A stretch of DNA of 64,000 nucleotides from contig NZ_LAHO01000013.1 of NCBI RefSeq assembly GCF_000987775.1, positions 106,953 to 170,952 of the forward strand, read 5' to 3'. Positions 56,392 to 64,000 of the stretch are shown here, piece by piece. Source of the DNA: Arsukibacterium ikkense. Its GTDB lineage: Bacteria; Pseudomonadota; Gammaproteobacteria; Enterobacterales; Alteromonadaceae. Position 1 is the stretch's first letter; every line of letters starts with the position of its first letter. A program made the position numbers and the translations under genes. The notes below the pieces were generated by a model, which saw nothing but the letters and a program-made list of their open reading frames with translations, was not told the origin of the DNA and did no database searches.

Positions 56392-57033
56392 TTACCTGCT
56401 ACCAAAACCACGTTGTGGTGCTTGTGGTTTTTGTTGGGTTAAATCGATGGCCAGACGCAGTGTTGCGGTTTGCACCGGCATACTGACCTTCAGGGGCTGC
56501 CCAGGGTGTGGTTCAAGTTGCCACGGGTGCCACAGATATAGTTGGTATTGGCCGGGCGCCAGCCCGGACCAGTGCAGCTGGCCATCAGTATCGCTAACGG
56601 CAACCAAATCACTTTCCCCAACATAAATATATGCCTGCATATAATCATGAATATTACAGCCTAACGCTACGATGCCAACAGTATCAAAACGTATCGGTGC
56701 TTCAGGCTTGTCGGCATAGAGCTGAATTTCAAATTGCCTGGCAGGTGAAAAAGAATAGACATGATGGCGGGTTTTATCGAGGTTGGGGAACTCCACCTCG
56801 CTACCCACGGGTATAGCACTGACGAAAGGGATAAAAGTGAGTTGCTGCTGCGCCACTCTAATGCGCTGCGGGGTAACAACCTGCTGGCCAACAGCACGTA
56901 ATTCTACCACTGCATCGGCCAGGGGTTGCTGCTGCTGATTAACGATGCTGATGGTTAAGCTGCCAGCATTTGCCTGATCTGGTGTCAGCAGCACTGCTGC
57001 GATCAGCAAAGTGGAATGTAAAGCTAACTTCAT
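56392..57033 (-). CDS. Secreted cupredoxin-like protein ('methylamine utilization protein' type)
   Basis: The ATG at 57033 (MKLALHSTLL) has AGGT upstream. A 213-residue secreted protein (signal ~1-23). A carboxypeptidase-regulatory-like strand set leads into a plastocyanin-type domain: DKTRHHVYSFS (His 90/91) and GCNIHDYMQAYI (C126, H129, M132) supply a plausible type 1 copper site. Such proteins are often labelled methylamine utilization protein without direct evidence; no mau genes are present here. First gene of the operon with the GGDEF-EAL protein, DUF3034 and globin. Confidence 0.82.
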   Translation of the reverse strand: MKLALHSTLLIAAVLLTPDQANAGSLTISIVNQQQQPLADAVVELRAVGQQVVTPQRIRVAQQQLTFIPFVSAIPVGSEVEFPNLDKTRHHVYSFSPARQFEIQLYADKPEAPIRFDTVGIVALGCNIHDYMQAYIYVGESDLVAVSDTDGQLHWSGLAPGQYQLYLWHPWQLEPHPGQPLKVSMPVQTATLRLAIDLTQQKPQAPQRGFGSR

Positions 57034-57236
57034 AATACCTGCAAGCTTTCCCAAATATGCAAATAACCATAGCAAGGAGTTGGCGCAGCGACAAATAGAA
57101 TCTGCTTTACTGGCTGATATAGTTACCTCGCTGAGAAAACACTAACAACCACTTACATATTTACTAACAATTTGTCGTTAGCCCGGCTGCAACAATAATG
57201 TTAATTTGAGGGGAATAAGTTAACAGTGGCCAGGAT

Positions 57237-58166
57237 ATGCAATTAATTGTTACTGCAATCAATAAAGACTACGCCAATATTTCGGCGGTACGCAATGTTA
57301 GTTTTCAGATTAACTCCGGCGATATTTTTGCACTGCTTGGCCCGAATGGGGCCGGTAAATCCTCGATTATCCGTATGTTGGTCGGCATGACCCGGCCCGA
57401 CAGTGGCAGCATTATGGTGAGCTATCAGCACGAGCATTACGACCATGTGCCAAGGCGCTTACTGGGGTATTTGCCGGAAGATCGTGGCCTGTACCCGGAC
57501 AAAAGTATTGAGAAAAATCTGTTGTATCTGGCGCAGCTGCATGGCCTGAGCAAGCCAAAAGCATTGCAGGAAATGGCACACTGGCTGGACATTTTTGAGC
57601 TGACCGACCGTCGGCATGAGGATTTAAAGCAGTTATCCAAAGGTAATCAGCAAAAAGTACAGTTGATTGCAGCAGTGCTGCACCGGCCGGCATTAGTGAT
57701 CCTGGATGAGCCTTTCTCCGGCCTGGATCCGCTTAATCAGGAAAAAGTGGTGGAGTTTTTAAAGGCCTTGAAAGCCCAGGGCATGACGGTGATCTTAAGC
57801 GCCCATCAGATGGCGATGGTCGAAAAACTGGCCGATCATATGTTGTTAATGGCACAGGGGCGGGTGATTCTGGCTGGCACGCTGGCCACTATTAAACAGC
57901 AGGCAGCACCACAGCGCCAAATTCAGATCAGTTGCACTGAGCCGGTTACCATCGGACAATTGCAGCAATGGTTACCCGGGCTGAGCATAGAGCAGCAACA
58001 CGCAACCCGTTTTCTACTGAAACTTAACGCTGAGCAGCGCGTCTCGGCCACTTTGCAGCAATTGCTGCAGCATCTGGAGTTAACTCAGGTAGAAATGCAG
58101 ACTGCCGATTTACATCAGTTGTATTTAAGCGCCATGGCCCAGCATCAGTTAACGGAGCAAGCATGA
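57237..58166 (+). CDS. ABC transporter ATPase (NatA-like)
   Basis: A 309-residue ATP-binding subunit. Walker A is LLGPNGAGKSSI (~35-46), the signature reads LSKGNQQKV, Walker B is LVILDEPFSGLD, and the switch His is in LSAHQM. A C-terminal regulatory extension follows. Best fit is the NatA/ABC-2 exporter class. Its stop overlaps the permease start by 4 bp. Substrate unknown; Na+ export is only one possibility. Confidence 0.93.
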   Translation: MQLIVTAINKDYANISAVRNVSFQINSGDIFALLGPNGAGKSSIIRMLVGMTRPDSGSIMVSYQHEHYDHVPRRLLGYLPEDRGLYPDKSIEKNLLYLAQLHGLSKPKALQEMAHWLDIFELTDRRHEDLKQLSKGNQQKVQLIAAVLHRPALVILDEPFSGLDPLNQEKVVEFLKALKAQGMTVILSAHQMAMVEKLADHMLLMAQGRVILAGTLATIKQQAAPQRQIQISCTEPVTIGQLQQWLPGLSIEQQHATRFLLKLNAEQRVSATLQQLLQHLELTQVEMQTADLHQLYLSAMAQHQLTEQA

Positions 58167-59371
58167 TTTCCAGGCAAAGTATTATAGTGGCCAGATGGGA
58201 GTTTTTACGGTTTTTTAAATGGAAGCAGCAGCTGATTTCATACCTTGTTATGATGGCAATCATGGCTGCGGTAGCGCTGTGGAGCTATTTTACCGACGAG
58301 AGTCGCTCGGTATACCGCATAGCAGTACCTGCAGAGTTTAACATCAGTAATACCGGGCAGTTTCAGTTTCAGCGGCCAACTATTGCGCTGGCTGAACAGT
58401 TAGCACAATTAAAAGATGCACAAACCTGGCATGGCGTATTAACCCTGGAACCGGCCTCTGCAGAAGACAGCGCAGCTGAACATTCCGTGGTGTTGCATAC
58501 CCTGGCGGCAAAGAAATGGCAGCAGCAACTGCAGACAGAGCTAACCCGGCATTTCCGCCAGCAGTATGCAACAGAGCTTAACCTGAGTCCGGCGCAACTG
58601 GCGCAGCTAGAGCAACCGCTAGCCCTTGAATATGCCTATCTGGATCAGAGTTTTAAAGGCAAAGACACGCCGGAGAAGATGATTGCCCTGGCTGTACTTA
58701 TTCTGTTATTTATTGGCTTAAGTACCGCTTTTGGCCAGGTGCTGCTTAGCATTACCGGCGAGAAGCAACAACGGGTGACTGAACAGCTTTATGCCATTGT
58801 TACCCCGCAGCAGTGGATGGACGGCAAGGTGCTGGGCCATAGCTTAAGCGCCATGAAAGCGATGCTGACCTCGGCGTTAGTGATGCTACTGGTGTTTATT
58901 GTAGTCAGTGTGGTGGTACGGGATGATGGGGTAAACCTGAGCTGGTTAAACTGGGGCGTGCTGGCCTGGCTGTTGCCGTTCGCGTTGTTGGGGGTGCTGC
59001 TCAGTGCCTGTTTTATGGGGGCGATAGCTGCCTCGATTGATGACCCTAATACCAGCGGCAAAGGCGCAGTGATGATGATCACCTGGCTGCCGATGTTATT
59101 CACCTATCTGGTAATCGACAGCCCTACGGGTAACGCCATGACTATACTCAGCTGGCTGCCACTGACCTCTTTTGCCGCTATGCCGGTGCGGCTGGCGATG
59201 GTTGACCTGGCCTGGTGGCAACCCGCATTGTCGATGTTAATATTGCTGGCAACCTTATACTGGCTGCGGCGACTGGCGGGCCGGATATTCTTACGCGGCA
59301 TGCAAATGTACGGCAAAGAACCCAGCTGGGGCCAGATAGTGGGCTGGGCATTGTCAAATAAGGCTGATTAA
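58163..59371 (+). CDS. ABC-2 type permease (NatB-like)
   Basis: A 402-residue inner-membrane permease: TM1 at ~22-40, a large extracytoplasmic domain to ~180, then five or six TM helices (~183-375). GEKQQRVTEQLYAIVTPQQWMDGKVLGH after TM2 is typical of NatB-type permeases. Pairs with the overlapping ATPase gene as a two-gene exporter operon. Confidence 0.92.
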   Translation: MISRQSIIVARWEFLRFFKWKQQLISYLVMMAIMAAVALWSYFTDESRSVYRIAVPAEFNISNTGQFQFQRPTIALAEQLAQLKDAQTWHGVLTLEPASAEDSAAEHSVVLHTLAAKKWQQQLQTELTRHFRQQYATELNLSPAQLAQLEQPLALEYAYLDQSFKGKDTPEKMIALAVLILLFIGLSTAFGQVLLSITGEKQQRVTEQLYAIVTPQQWMDGKVLGHSLSAMKAMLTSALVMLLVFIVVSVVVRDDGVNLSWLNWGVLAWLLPFALLGVLLSACFMGAIAASIDDPNTSGKGAVMMITWLPMLFTYLVIDSPTGNAMTILSWLPLTSFAAMPVRLAMVDLAWWQPALSMLILLATLYWLRRLAGRIFLRGMQMYGKEPSWGQIVGWALSNKAD

Positions 59372-59507
59372 ACGTTACCCTGCCAGTAAGGGTTGAACCA
59401 ATTTGGTCTGGTGTGGCCTAACGGCGCAACCAAAGCATAAATTCCAGTGTGGCCGGCGACAGCACTGGCCAGATGCTTTATCATGGTTAAGAATTTTTGG
59501 AGTGGTT

Positions 59508-59828
59508 ATGTTTAATTCTTCGTTTCGTCAGCAAGCCGCTGCCTGGCAGCAACAATTTACCCAGCGCAAGCGAGGCAATATTTTGCAACGGCTGCTGGCT
59601 TGGTTAGTGTTAGGGCTGATGCTGATAGTCGCCGCTGCTATTTTACTCTTTGTGTTGCTGCTAAGCTGGCTGGTTATTCCGATTGTGATTTATCGCTATC
59701 GGCAGAAAATGCGCCGTTTTGCCGAAGCCGCGCAGCAGGCTGGCCAGGCCGCGCAAAATCAGCAGACAGCTCAGCGCGGTGACAGTCGGGTGATTGAAGG
59801 TGAAGTGCTACACAAAGACGAACGCTAA
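59508..59828 (+). CDS. Small membrane protein of unknown function
   Basis: The ATG at 59508 has TTGGAG upstream; the frame is open from 59403, but that part has no protein-like character. The 106-residue product has one long hydrophobic stretch (about 28-62, possibly a helical hairpin), basic residues on both sides and a charged C-terminal tail. Not recognised beyond that. Confidence 0.65.
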   Translation: MFNSSFRQQAAAWQQQFTQRKRGNILQRLLAWLVLGLMLIVAAAILLFVLLLSWLVIPIVIYRYRQKMRRFAEAAQQAGQAAQNQQTAQRGDSRVIEGEVLHKDER

Positions 59829-59858
59829 TGCGTGGCTGGGCGTTAGCGTATTGCGCAA

Positions 59859-60329
59859 CTAAACAGCCTGCATAGCTAATTTACTTTGAATATAATCGCT
59901 GTGTCTGATAAACAACAAGTCAGCGATTTTTCTGAGCATCGCTTCTTCATGGGGGTCTAATTCACCATCGGCATAGGCCACTTTCCATAATTGATCGAGT
60001 AACGCCAGCCGGTCTGCGTAGGCTAGCGCTTTTAGCTTAGTAGTAAAACCATGCATGCAGGTGGCATCACTGGCCTGGCTGAGCGCCGCGCTAAATACCG
60101 GCTCTGCTGCATCGGTTGTTAAGCCATATTCCTGTTGTAAATAACTTAGCACCACATCATGTTCTTGTTGCTCACTGCTAAAGTCAGCATGCGCTAATTG
60201 CAACATTAGCACTACCGCCAGATATTGTTGTTCGGTTAAGCCGGCCTCGCGCCATGGGTTTTGCGCTTTGCCACTGCCTTGCCAGTCGCTGTTGGCTTTT
60301 TCCAGTAAATTTTTAAATAAATTAAACAT
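59859..60329 (-). CDS. TerB-like protein
   Basis: A 156-residue cytoplasmic all-helical protein. LWKVAYADGELDPHEEAMLRKIADLL (about 115-140) is the TerB-type acidic, metal-binding helix pair, and WREAGLTEQQYLAVVLMLQLAHADF is a similar first half. TerB domains occur in tellurite-resistance and stress gene sets, but no ter genes are nearby; the role is unknown. Convergent with the small membrane protein gene, sharing an inverted repeat ACGCTAA/TTAGCGT at 59822-59849. Confidence 0.85.
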   Translation of the reverse strand: MFNLFKNLLEKANSDWQGSGKAQNPWREAGLTEQQYLAVVLMLQLAHADFSSEQQEHDVVLSYLQQEYGLTTDAAEPVFSAALSQASDATCMHGFTTKLKALAYADRLALLDQLWKVAYADGELDPHEEAMLRKIADLLFIRHSDYIQSKLAMQAV

Positions 60330-60469
60330 GCTTGCTCCACTGTTACTTCACGCTTGCTGTCAGCGCTGCTTGATTTGCTTAAGACGCAGCCCCATTCAAA
60401 CAGTTCCGCGTAGTTGCCATACTGGCTTTATACGCCTTGTTTTTAAATTCAGGCTAAGGATACCAAAAT

Positions 60470-61291
60470 TTGCCAACCCTGATTGTATTACTCATCGGCA
60501 GCCTGATTATTGGCGCCGTACTGGGGCAGGCTCCCTGGCGTCGTTACCGGCGCCGGCAGGTACAGGCTCAGCCTTTTCCGGCCAGCTGGCGGGCTATTAT
60601 TAAACAGCGGATGCCGTATTTTCGGGCGTTACCGGCTGATTTGCAGCTGCAGTTGAAAAAACATATTCAGGTGTTTATTGCCGAGAAAAAGTTTATTGGC
60701 TGTGACGGTGTTACGGTGACTGACGATATGCGGGTCACTATCGCTGCCCAGGCCTGCTTGTTGTTGCTAAACCGGCCCGACTACTACTACCCTAAACTTG
60801 AACAAATTTTAATTTACCCGTCAGCCTTTATTGTGCATGGCGCCACGCCCGATGCGGCGGGGGTAGTCAGCGAGCAACGGCGGGTGTTAAGTGGTGAATC
60901 GTGGGGTCAGGGCAAGGTAGTGTTAAGCTGGCAGGACGCGCTGCAAGGCGCGGCTAAGCCAGACGATGGTCGCAATGTGGTGATCCATGAATTTGCCCAC
61001 CAGCTGGATCAGGAAAAAGGCCAGGCCACCGGTGCGCCGCTGTTAAGCCGCGCCAGTGATTATCAGCAGTGGTCTGCAGTTATGCAGCAGGCTTTTAACC
61101 AACTGCAGCAGCAAACCGCCAGCGGTGTCAGCGGGTTACTGGATGGCTACGGCGCCACGAACCCGGCAGAGTTTTTTGCGGTAATTTCCGAAGTGTTTTT
61201 TGAGCAGCCCGGGCAATTGCAGGCGCAGTATCCGGCGCTGTACCAGCAACTCAGCCAGTTTTACCGGCTAAACCCATTAAGCTGGCGCTAG
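60470..61291 (+). CDS. MtfA-like zinc peptidase (M90)
   Basis: A 273-residue protein with a short N-terminal membrane segment (~3-18) and an MtfA domain: FIGCDGVTVTDDMRVTIAAQACLLL, ILIYPSAFIV, and VVIHEFAHQLD with the HExxH zinc motif (about residues 182-186), then ATNPAEFFAVISEVFFEQP carrying the third ligand region. E. coli MtfA binds the repressor Mlc and has peptidase activity; the N-terminal anchor here differs. The start is TTG at 60470 with AAGGA upstream; no ATG fits. Confidence 0.9.
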   Translation: MPTLIVLLIGSLIIGAVLGQAPWRRYRRRQVQAQPFPASWRAIIKQRMPYFRALPADLQLQLKKHIQVFIAEKKFIGCDGVTVTDDMRVTIAAQACLLLLNRPDYYYPKLEQILIYPSAFIVHGATPDAAGVVSEQRRVLSGESWGQGKVVLSWQDALQGAAKPDDGRNVVIHEFAHQLDQEKGQATGAPLLSRASDYQQWSAVMQQAFNQLQQQTASGVSGLLDGYGATNPAEFFAVISEVFFEQPGQLQAQYPALYQQLSQFYRLNPLSWR

Positions 61292-61303
61292 GTGGCTAAA
61301 TTG

Positions 61304-61486
61304 CTAAGACATAAAAAAGTACTTAATCAGGTAAGCGCCCAGCATCACGGCCATCAGCGGGTAAATCCAGCGGGCCAGTTTGCCTAAATCCTGCTCTTCG
61401 GTTTTTTTGCCAAACTTTTCCAGTAAAGTGACCAGCACAAACAGGCTGATAAATAATATCACCAGAATAGTCAGTAAGTTACCCAT
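61304..61486 (-). CDS. Small two-TM protein
   Basis: A 60-residue protein from ATG 61486 (MGNLLTILVILFISL) with TM helices at about 3-21 and 42-58 and a charged loop (EKFGKKTEEQDLGKLARW). AAGGA lies upstream, a little far. Not recognised; small hypothetical membrane proteins of this type are common. The longer frame to 61603 is unlikely. Confidence 0.6.
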   Translation of the reverse strand: MGNLLTILVILFISLFVLVTLLEKFGKKTEEQDLGKLARWIYPLMAVMLGAYLIKYFFMS

Positions 61487-61626
61487 AAGGTGGTGTTCCT
61501 TGTTATTGCTGTTAACCGTAGGCAGCAGCTTACCACTGGCACTAAGTGTTAGCCAACAACGACGGCAACAGGCTACAGTAACACCCATTATTCTTTCGTC
61601 CAACCAGGCTTGGTAACAGTAGCAAT

Positions 61627-63858
61627 ATGGCGCAACCTGAACTCGACAGCGGTTATTACCTGCAGCATTTTAATGAGCTGTTGCAGTTTGTTCGCGCGCA
61701 TTATCAAAGCGTACTCAGCGCGGACAGCTGCGCTTTCATTGATGATTTTATGGCGCTTAGTGAACAGGCGCAGCAATTACTGGTGCGTATGCTAAACCGC
61801 AAAGGCCAGGTTTTTAGCGACGCTGAGCTAAATTATGCCGAGATTGGCCCGGCCGCACCGGTGCTGGCCGATCTAACCACAGCAGGCTTTGTGGCAACGC
61901 TTAGCCGGCAGGATTTAGCCGATTTCTGGCTGCGGCTAACTAAAGATACCCTGTGGCAGTTGGTGCAACTGGCAAAAAATGAGTTTGCCGCAGCAGACTG
62001 GGCCGCGCTTACGGCTGACATGGCGATTAAAAAAAGCCTGACCAAGCCGCTATTGCTTGGCGCCGCCTTAAAGCTGCCGGTCAATTGGTTGGCGCTTATC
62101 GATAAACTGCCTCAACGTTATGTGGCACTGCAGCGCCAGGACGCGCTGAATTACCTGTATTTTCTGTACTTTGGCAGAATTGAAGCCAACTTATCACTCT
62201 TTACCCTGCGCGATTTAGGGATCCGGCAAAGCGGCCAGTTTAAGCAGCAGTTTCAGCCAAGGTTTACCGACCCTGGCCAGGCGAAACTGGCCTATCAGCT
62301 GGCCAAAGCCAAGCCGGCGCTGATTGAACTTGGCAAACAGCTGAAAAAACAACCACAGCTCTCTGAACAACAGCTTAGCGGCTGGCTGGATGAAGCAGGC
62401 AGCTGGCCACAAACCGAAGACAATAGCCTGCAACTAAAACGCAGCGAGCGTTGTTATCAGCTGGGTAAACTGGCTGAGCAATATCAGCTAGCCGAGCTGG
62501 CCATGCGCTTCTATCAGCTAAGTGAGGGCTTCCCGGCCAGTGAGCGGCTGGTAAGGCTGCCGGTGCAACAGCAGCAACGCAGTGCGGCAGAAGCCTTGCT
62601 GCAACAGCTGTTACAAGACCCCAGCTGCGATGAAGAATGGTTGTTTGCCGACGATTTTTACCGGCGCAAATTTAATCCCAGTGGCGTGGTACAGCGCTCG
62701 CAACTAACCCAGTTATTGCACGATGCGCCCCTGGTCGGGGTAGACGAGCTGTACCTGGCTAAAGCCGAGCAGGGCTTAATGGCCTTTTATCGCGAGCAGG
62801 GTTATACGGTATTTCATAGCGAAAATAACCTATGGCTGGCGCTATTTGGCCTGTGGTTCTGGCATGAGTTATTTGAGCACGAGCACAGCACCCTGCATAA
62901 CCCCTTTGAACGCCGCCCCGGTAACTTAGCCAGCGGCGGCTTTTATCAGCAATTTGCCGCTGAAATTGATACTAAGCTGCAGCAATTATCCGCGCCTGAC
63001 GCGTCCAACCGATTACTGGCGGCTCTTAGCGCCCACTATGGTAAAGCCAATAACCTGTTTTACTGGCATAGCGATTTAGCTGAGCAGTTATTGCCACTAT
63101 TAACCTTTTCTCCTAAATCGGCAGATGGCAGCAGCGCGCTCTCGCCAATATTAGGTGCCATGGCGCAGGATTTTAAGCGCCACTGCAGCGGTTACCCGGA
63201 TTTACTGCTGATGAAAGACGGGGCACTTCAGTTTATCGAAGTTAAAGCGCCCGGCGATAAAATACAGCGCCATCAGTTAGCCCGCTTACTGGCCCTGAAG
63301 CAGGCCGGCTTTAATGCCCGCATTGAAAAACTGCAGTGGATAGTCGACCCTAATCGTATTTATGTGGTGCTGGATGTTGAAACCACCGGCGGTAAGGCAG
63401 GCACCGACAGGGTAATTGAAATTGGTGCGGTAAAGGTACAAGCTGGCGAGGTGCTAGCTACCTTTAGCAGCCTGATTAACCCGCAGCGTTATATCCCGTC
63501 GTTTATTACCCGGCTAACCGGCATTAACAGCGCCATGCTAAGCGATGCGCCCACCTTTGCCGATATAGCCGGCAAGCTAAACGAGTTTTTACAAGGCGCA
63601 GTGTTTGTCGCCCATAATGCCAAGTTCGATTACGGCTTTATCCGCAGTGAGTTCACCCGGCTGCAAATACCCTTTGATATGCCGCAGCTTTGCACAGTAG
63701 TCAATATGCGCCGCTACTACCCGGGGCTTAGCTCTTACAGCCTGGGCAAGCTATGCGAGCAGTTCGACATTACACTCACCAACCACCACCGCGCGCTGGA
63801 TGATGCCACGGCAACGGTGGAGTTGTTGAAGATGATTAATGCTAAGCGAAGCTCTTGA
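61627..63858 (+). CDS. FAN1-like VRR-NUC nuclease fused to a DnaQ-type 3'-5' exonuclease
   Basis: A 743-residue protein. Residues 1-~500 resemble the N-terminal part of bacterial FAN1 homologues (YYLQHFNELLQFVRAHY, winged-helix and helical repeats). A VRR-NUC domain follows with YPDLLLMKDGALQFIEVKAPGD (~523-545), which carries the PD-ExK catalytic residues. The C-terminus (~578-740) is a DEDDh exonuclease: VLDVETTGG, RLTGINSAML, VAHNAKFDYGF and HHRALDDATAT. FAN1 enzymes cut branched and cross-linked DNA; the fused DnaQ domain would trim 3' ends. The ATG at 61627 is the start I use; the upstream site is weak. Confidence 0.9.
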   Translation: MAQPELDSGYYLQHFNELLQFVRAHYQSVLSADSCAFIDDFMALSEQAQQLLVRMLNRKGQVFSDAELNYAEIGPAAPVLADLTTAGFVATLSRQDLADFWLRLTKDTLWQLVQLAKNEFAAADWAALTADMAIKKSLTKPLLLGAALKLPVNWLALIDKLPQRYVALQRQDALNYLYFLYFGRIEANLSLFTLRDLGIRQSGQFKQQFQPRFTDPGQAKLAYQLAKAKPALIELGKQLKKQPQLSEQQLSGWLDEAGSWPQTEDNSLQLKRSERCYQLGKLAEQYQLAELAMRFYQLSEGFPASERLVRLPVQQQQRSAAEALLQQLLQDPSCDEEWLFADDFYRRKFNPSGVVQRSQLTQLLHDAPLVGVDELYLAKAEQGLMAFYREQGYTVFHSENNLWLALFGLWFWHELFEHEHSTLHNPFERRPGNLASGGFYQQFAAEIDTKLQQLSAPDASNRLLAALSAHYGKANNLFYWHSDLAEQLLPLLTFSPKSADGSSALSPILGAMAQDFKRHCSGYPDLLLMKDGALQFIEVKAPGDKIQRHQLARLLALKQAGFNARIEKLQWIVDPNRIYVVLDVETTGGKAGTDRVIEIGAVKVQAGEVLATFSSLINPQRYIPSFITRLTGINSAMLSDAPTFADIAGKLNEFLQGAVFVAHNAKFDYGFIRSEFTRLQIPFDMPQLCTVVNMRRYYPGLSSYSLGKLCEQFDITLTNHHRALDDATATVELLKMINAKRSS

Positions 63859-63895
63859 AATGCGAAGAAGTAAAATTAACGAGGATAAGAGGATA

Positions 63896-63985
63896 ATGGA
63901 CAGGCACAGCATAGAGGATATGAACAATCGACTAATCCACATTGTATATGCAGTGGCTAATGCGGCAAAGCATGGCTGCAGGTAG
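63896..63985 (+). CDS. Possible 29-residue small protein
   Basis: A short frame beginning MDRHSIEDMNNRLIHIVYA with an AAGAGGA site 3 bases before the ATG. It lies 37 bp after the nuclease gene. Too short to judge; it may be a real small protein, or the leader of a gene beyond the window. Confidence 0.25.
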   Translation: MDRHSIEDMNNRLIHIVYAVANAAKHGCR

Positions 63986-64000
63986 CGCTAATGCGGTAAA

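Noticed and set aside
56392..57033. Methylamine utilization function
   Set aside because: The label is commonly attached to this cupredoxin-like family, but no mauA/B, mauG or related genes are present nearby.
59822..59849. Inverted repeat ACGCTAA/TTAGCGT as a terminator between convergent genes
   Set aside because: Loop is 14 nt and no T tract follows on either strand, so it was not listed as a terminator.
59859..60329. Tellurite resistance locus
   Set aside because: Only a TerB-type fold is present; no terA, terC, terD or terE is nearby, so no resistance role is claimed.

Overview
The window is chromosomal DNA from an aerobic, motile Gram-negative gammaproteobacterium. Gene content and order (lptD-surA-pdxA-rsmA-apaG-apaH, rplU-rpmA-obgE, acnB-yacL, glnK-amtB, argR/mdh back to back, DUF3530/3570/3718/4266 proteins, a DUF3612-type XRE regulator) suggest an Alteromonadales/Chromatiaceae-type organism such as Rheinheimera, Arsukibacterium or Alishewanella. 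That placement is inference from family content. I found no tRNA, rRNA, CRISPR array, transposase or prophage gene. Coding density is high and composition looks even, so this is mostly core genome with small accessory clusters.

Layout. 1-4.6 kb: end of an LTA-synthase-type sulfatase, then a tight set of secreted thioredoxin, DUF4266 lipoprotein, DUF3570 barrel protein and ApbE flavin transferase. 4.6-8.8 kb (minus): an RND efflux permease with its adaptor. 9-13.2 kb: an Old Yellow Enzyme, a secreted unknown, a lone malate-synthase-like domain, and a divergent ScfR/DUF3612 regulator. 13.3-20.7 kb: M13 peptidase, acnB, yacL, glnK-amtB. 21.07-21.44 kb (minus): a CsrB-type regulatory RNA with a far-upstream UvrY/GacA-like palindrome. 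21.7-28.4 kb: Dyp peroxidase, argR, mdh, ispB, rplU-rpmA-obgE, folA and a small DUF3718 protein. 28.4-37.1 kb (minus): a chemoreceptor, then the outer-membrane biogenesis/rRNA methylation operon. 37.2-45.8 kb: djlA, secreted unknowns, an OmpA-type porin, rluA, rapA, phoH. 45.9-51.6 kb: poorly characterised envelope proteins (a sensor without an output domain, a Cys-to-Ser transglutaminase-like protein, a GlyGly-anchored protein, a TPR/degenerate GGDEF protein) and an RluA-family enzyme. 52.8-57.0 kb (minus): a coupled cupredoxin / GGDEF-EAL / DUF3034 / lipoprotein truncated haemoglobin set. 57.2-64 kb: an ABC exporter, small membrane proteins, TerB, MtfA, and a FAN1-like nuclease fused to a DnaQ exonuclease.

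The two best candidates for under-described systems are both envelope redox modules. In the first (1660-4581), the DUF3570 protein carries a DALTGAS sequence that fits the ApbE flavinylation sequon, beside ApbE, a thioredoxin and a small lipoprotein ending GGGCGCN. In the second (52817-57033), a predicted secreted copper protein and a predicted lipoprotein haemoglobin are translationally coupled to a membrane c-di-GMP enzyme. Other notable items are the CsrB-like RNA with about 20 GGA motifs, two inverted copies of a ~115-bp repeat with terminal inverted repeats, and the stand-alone malate-synthase-like domain.
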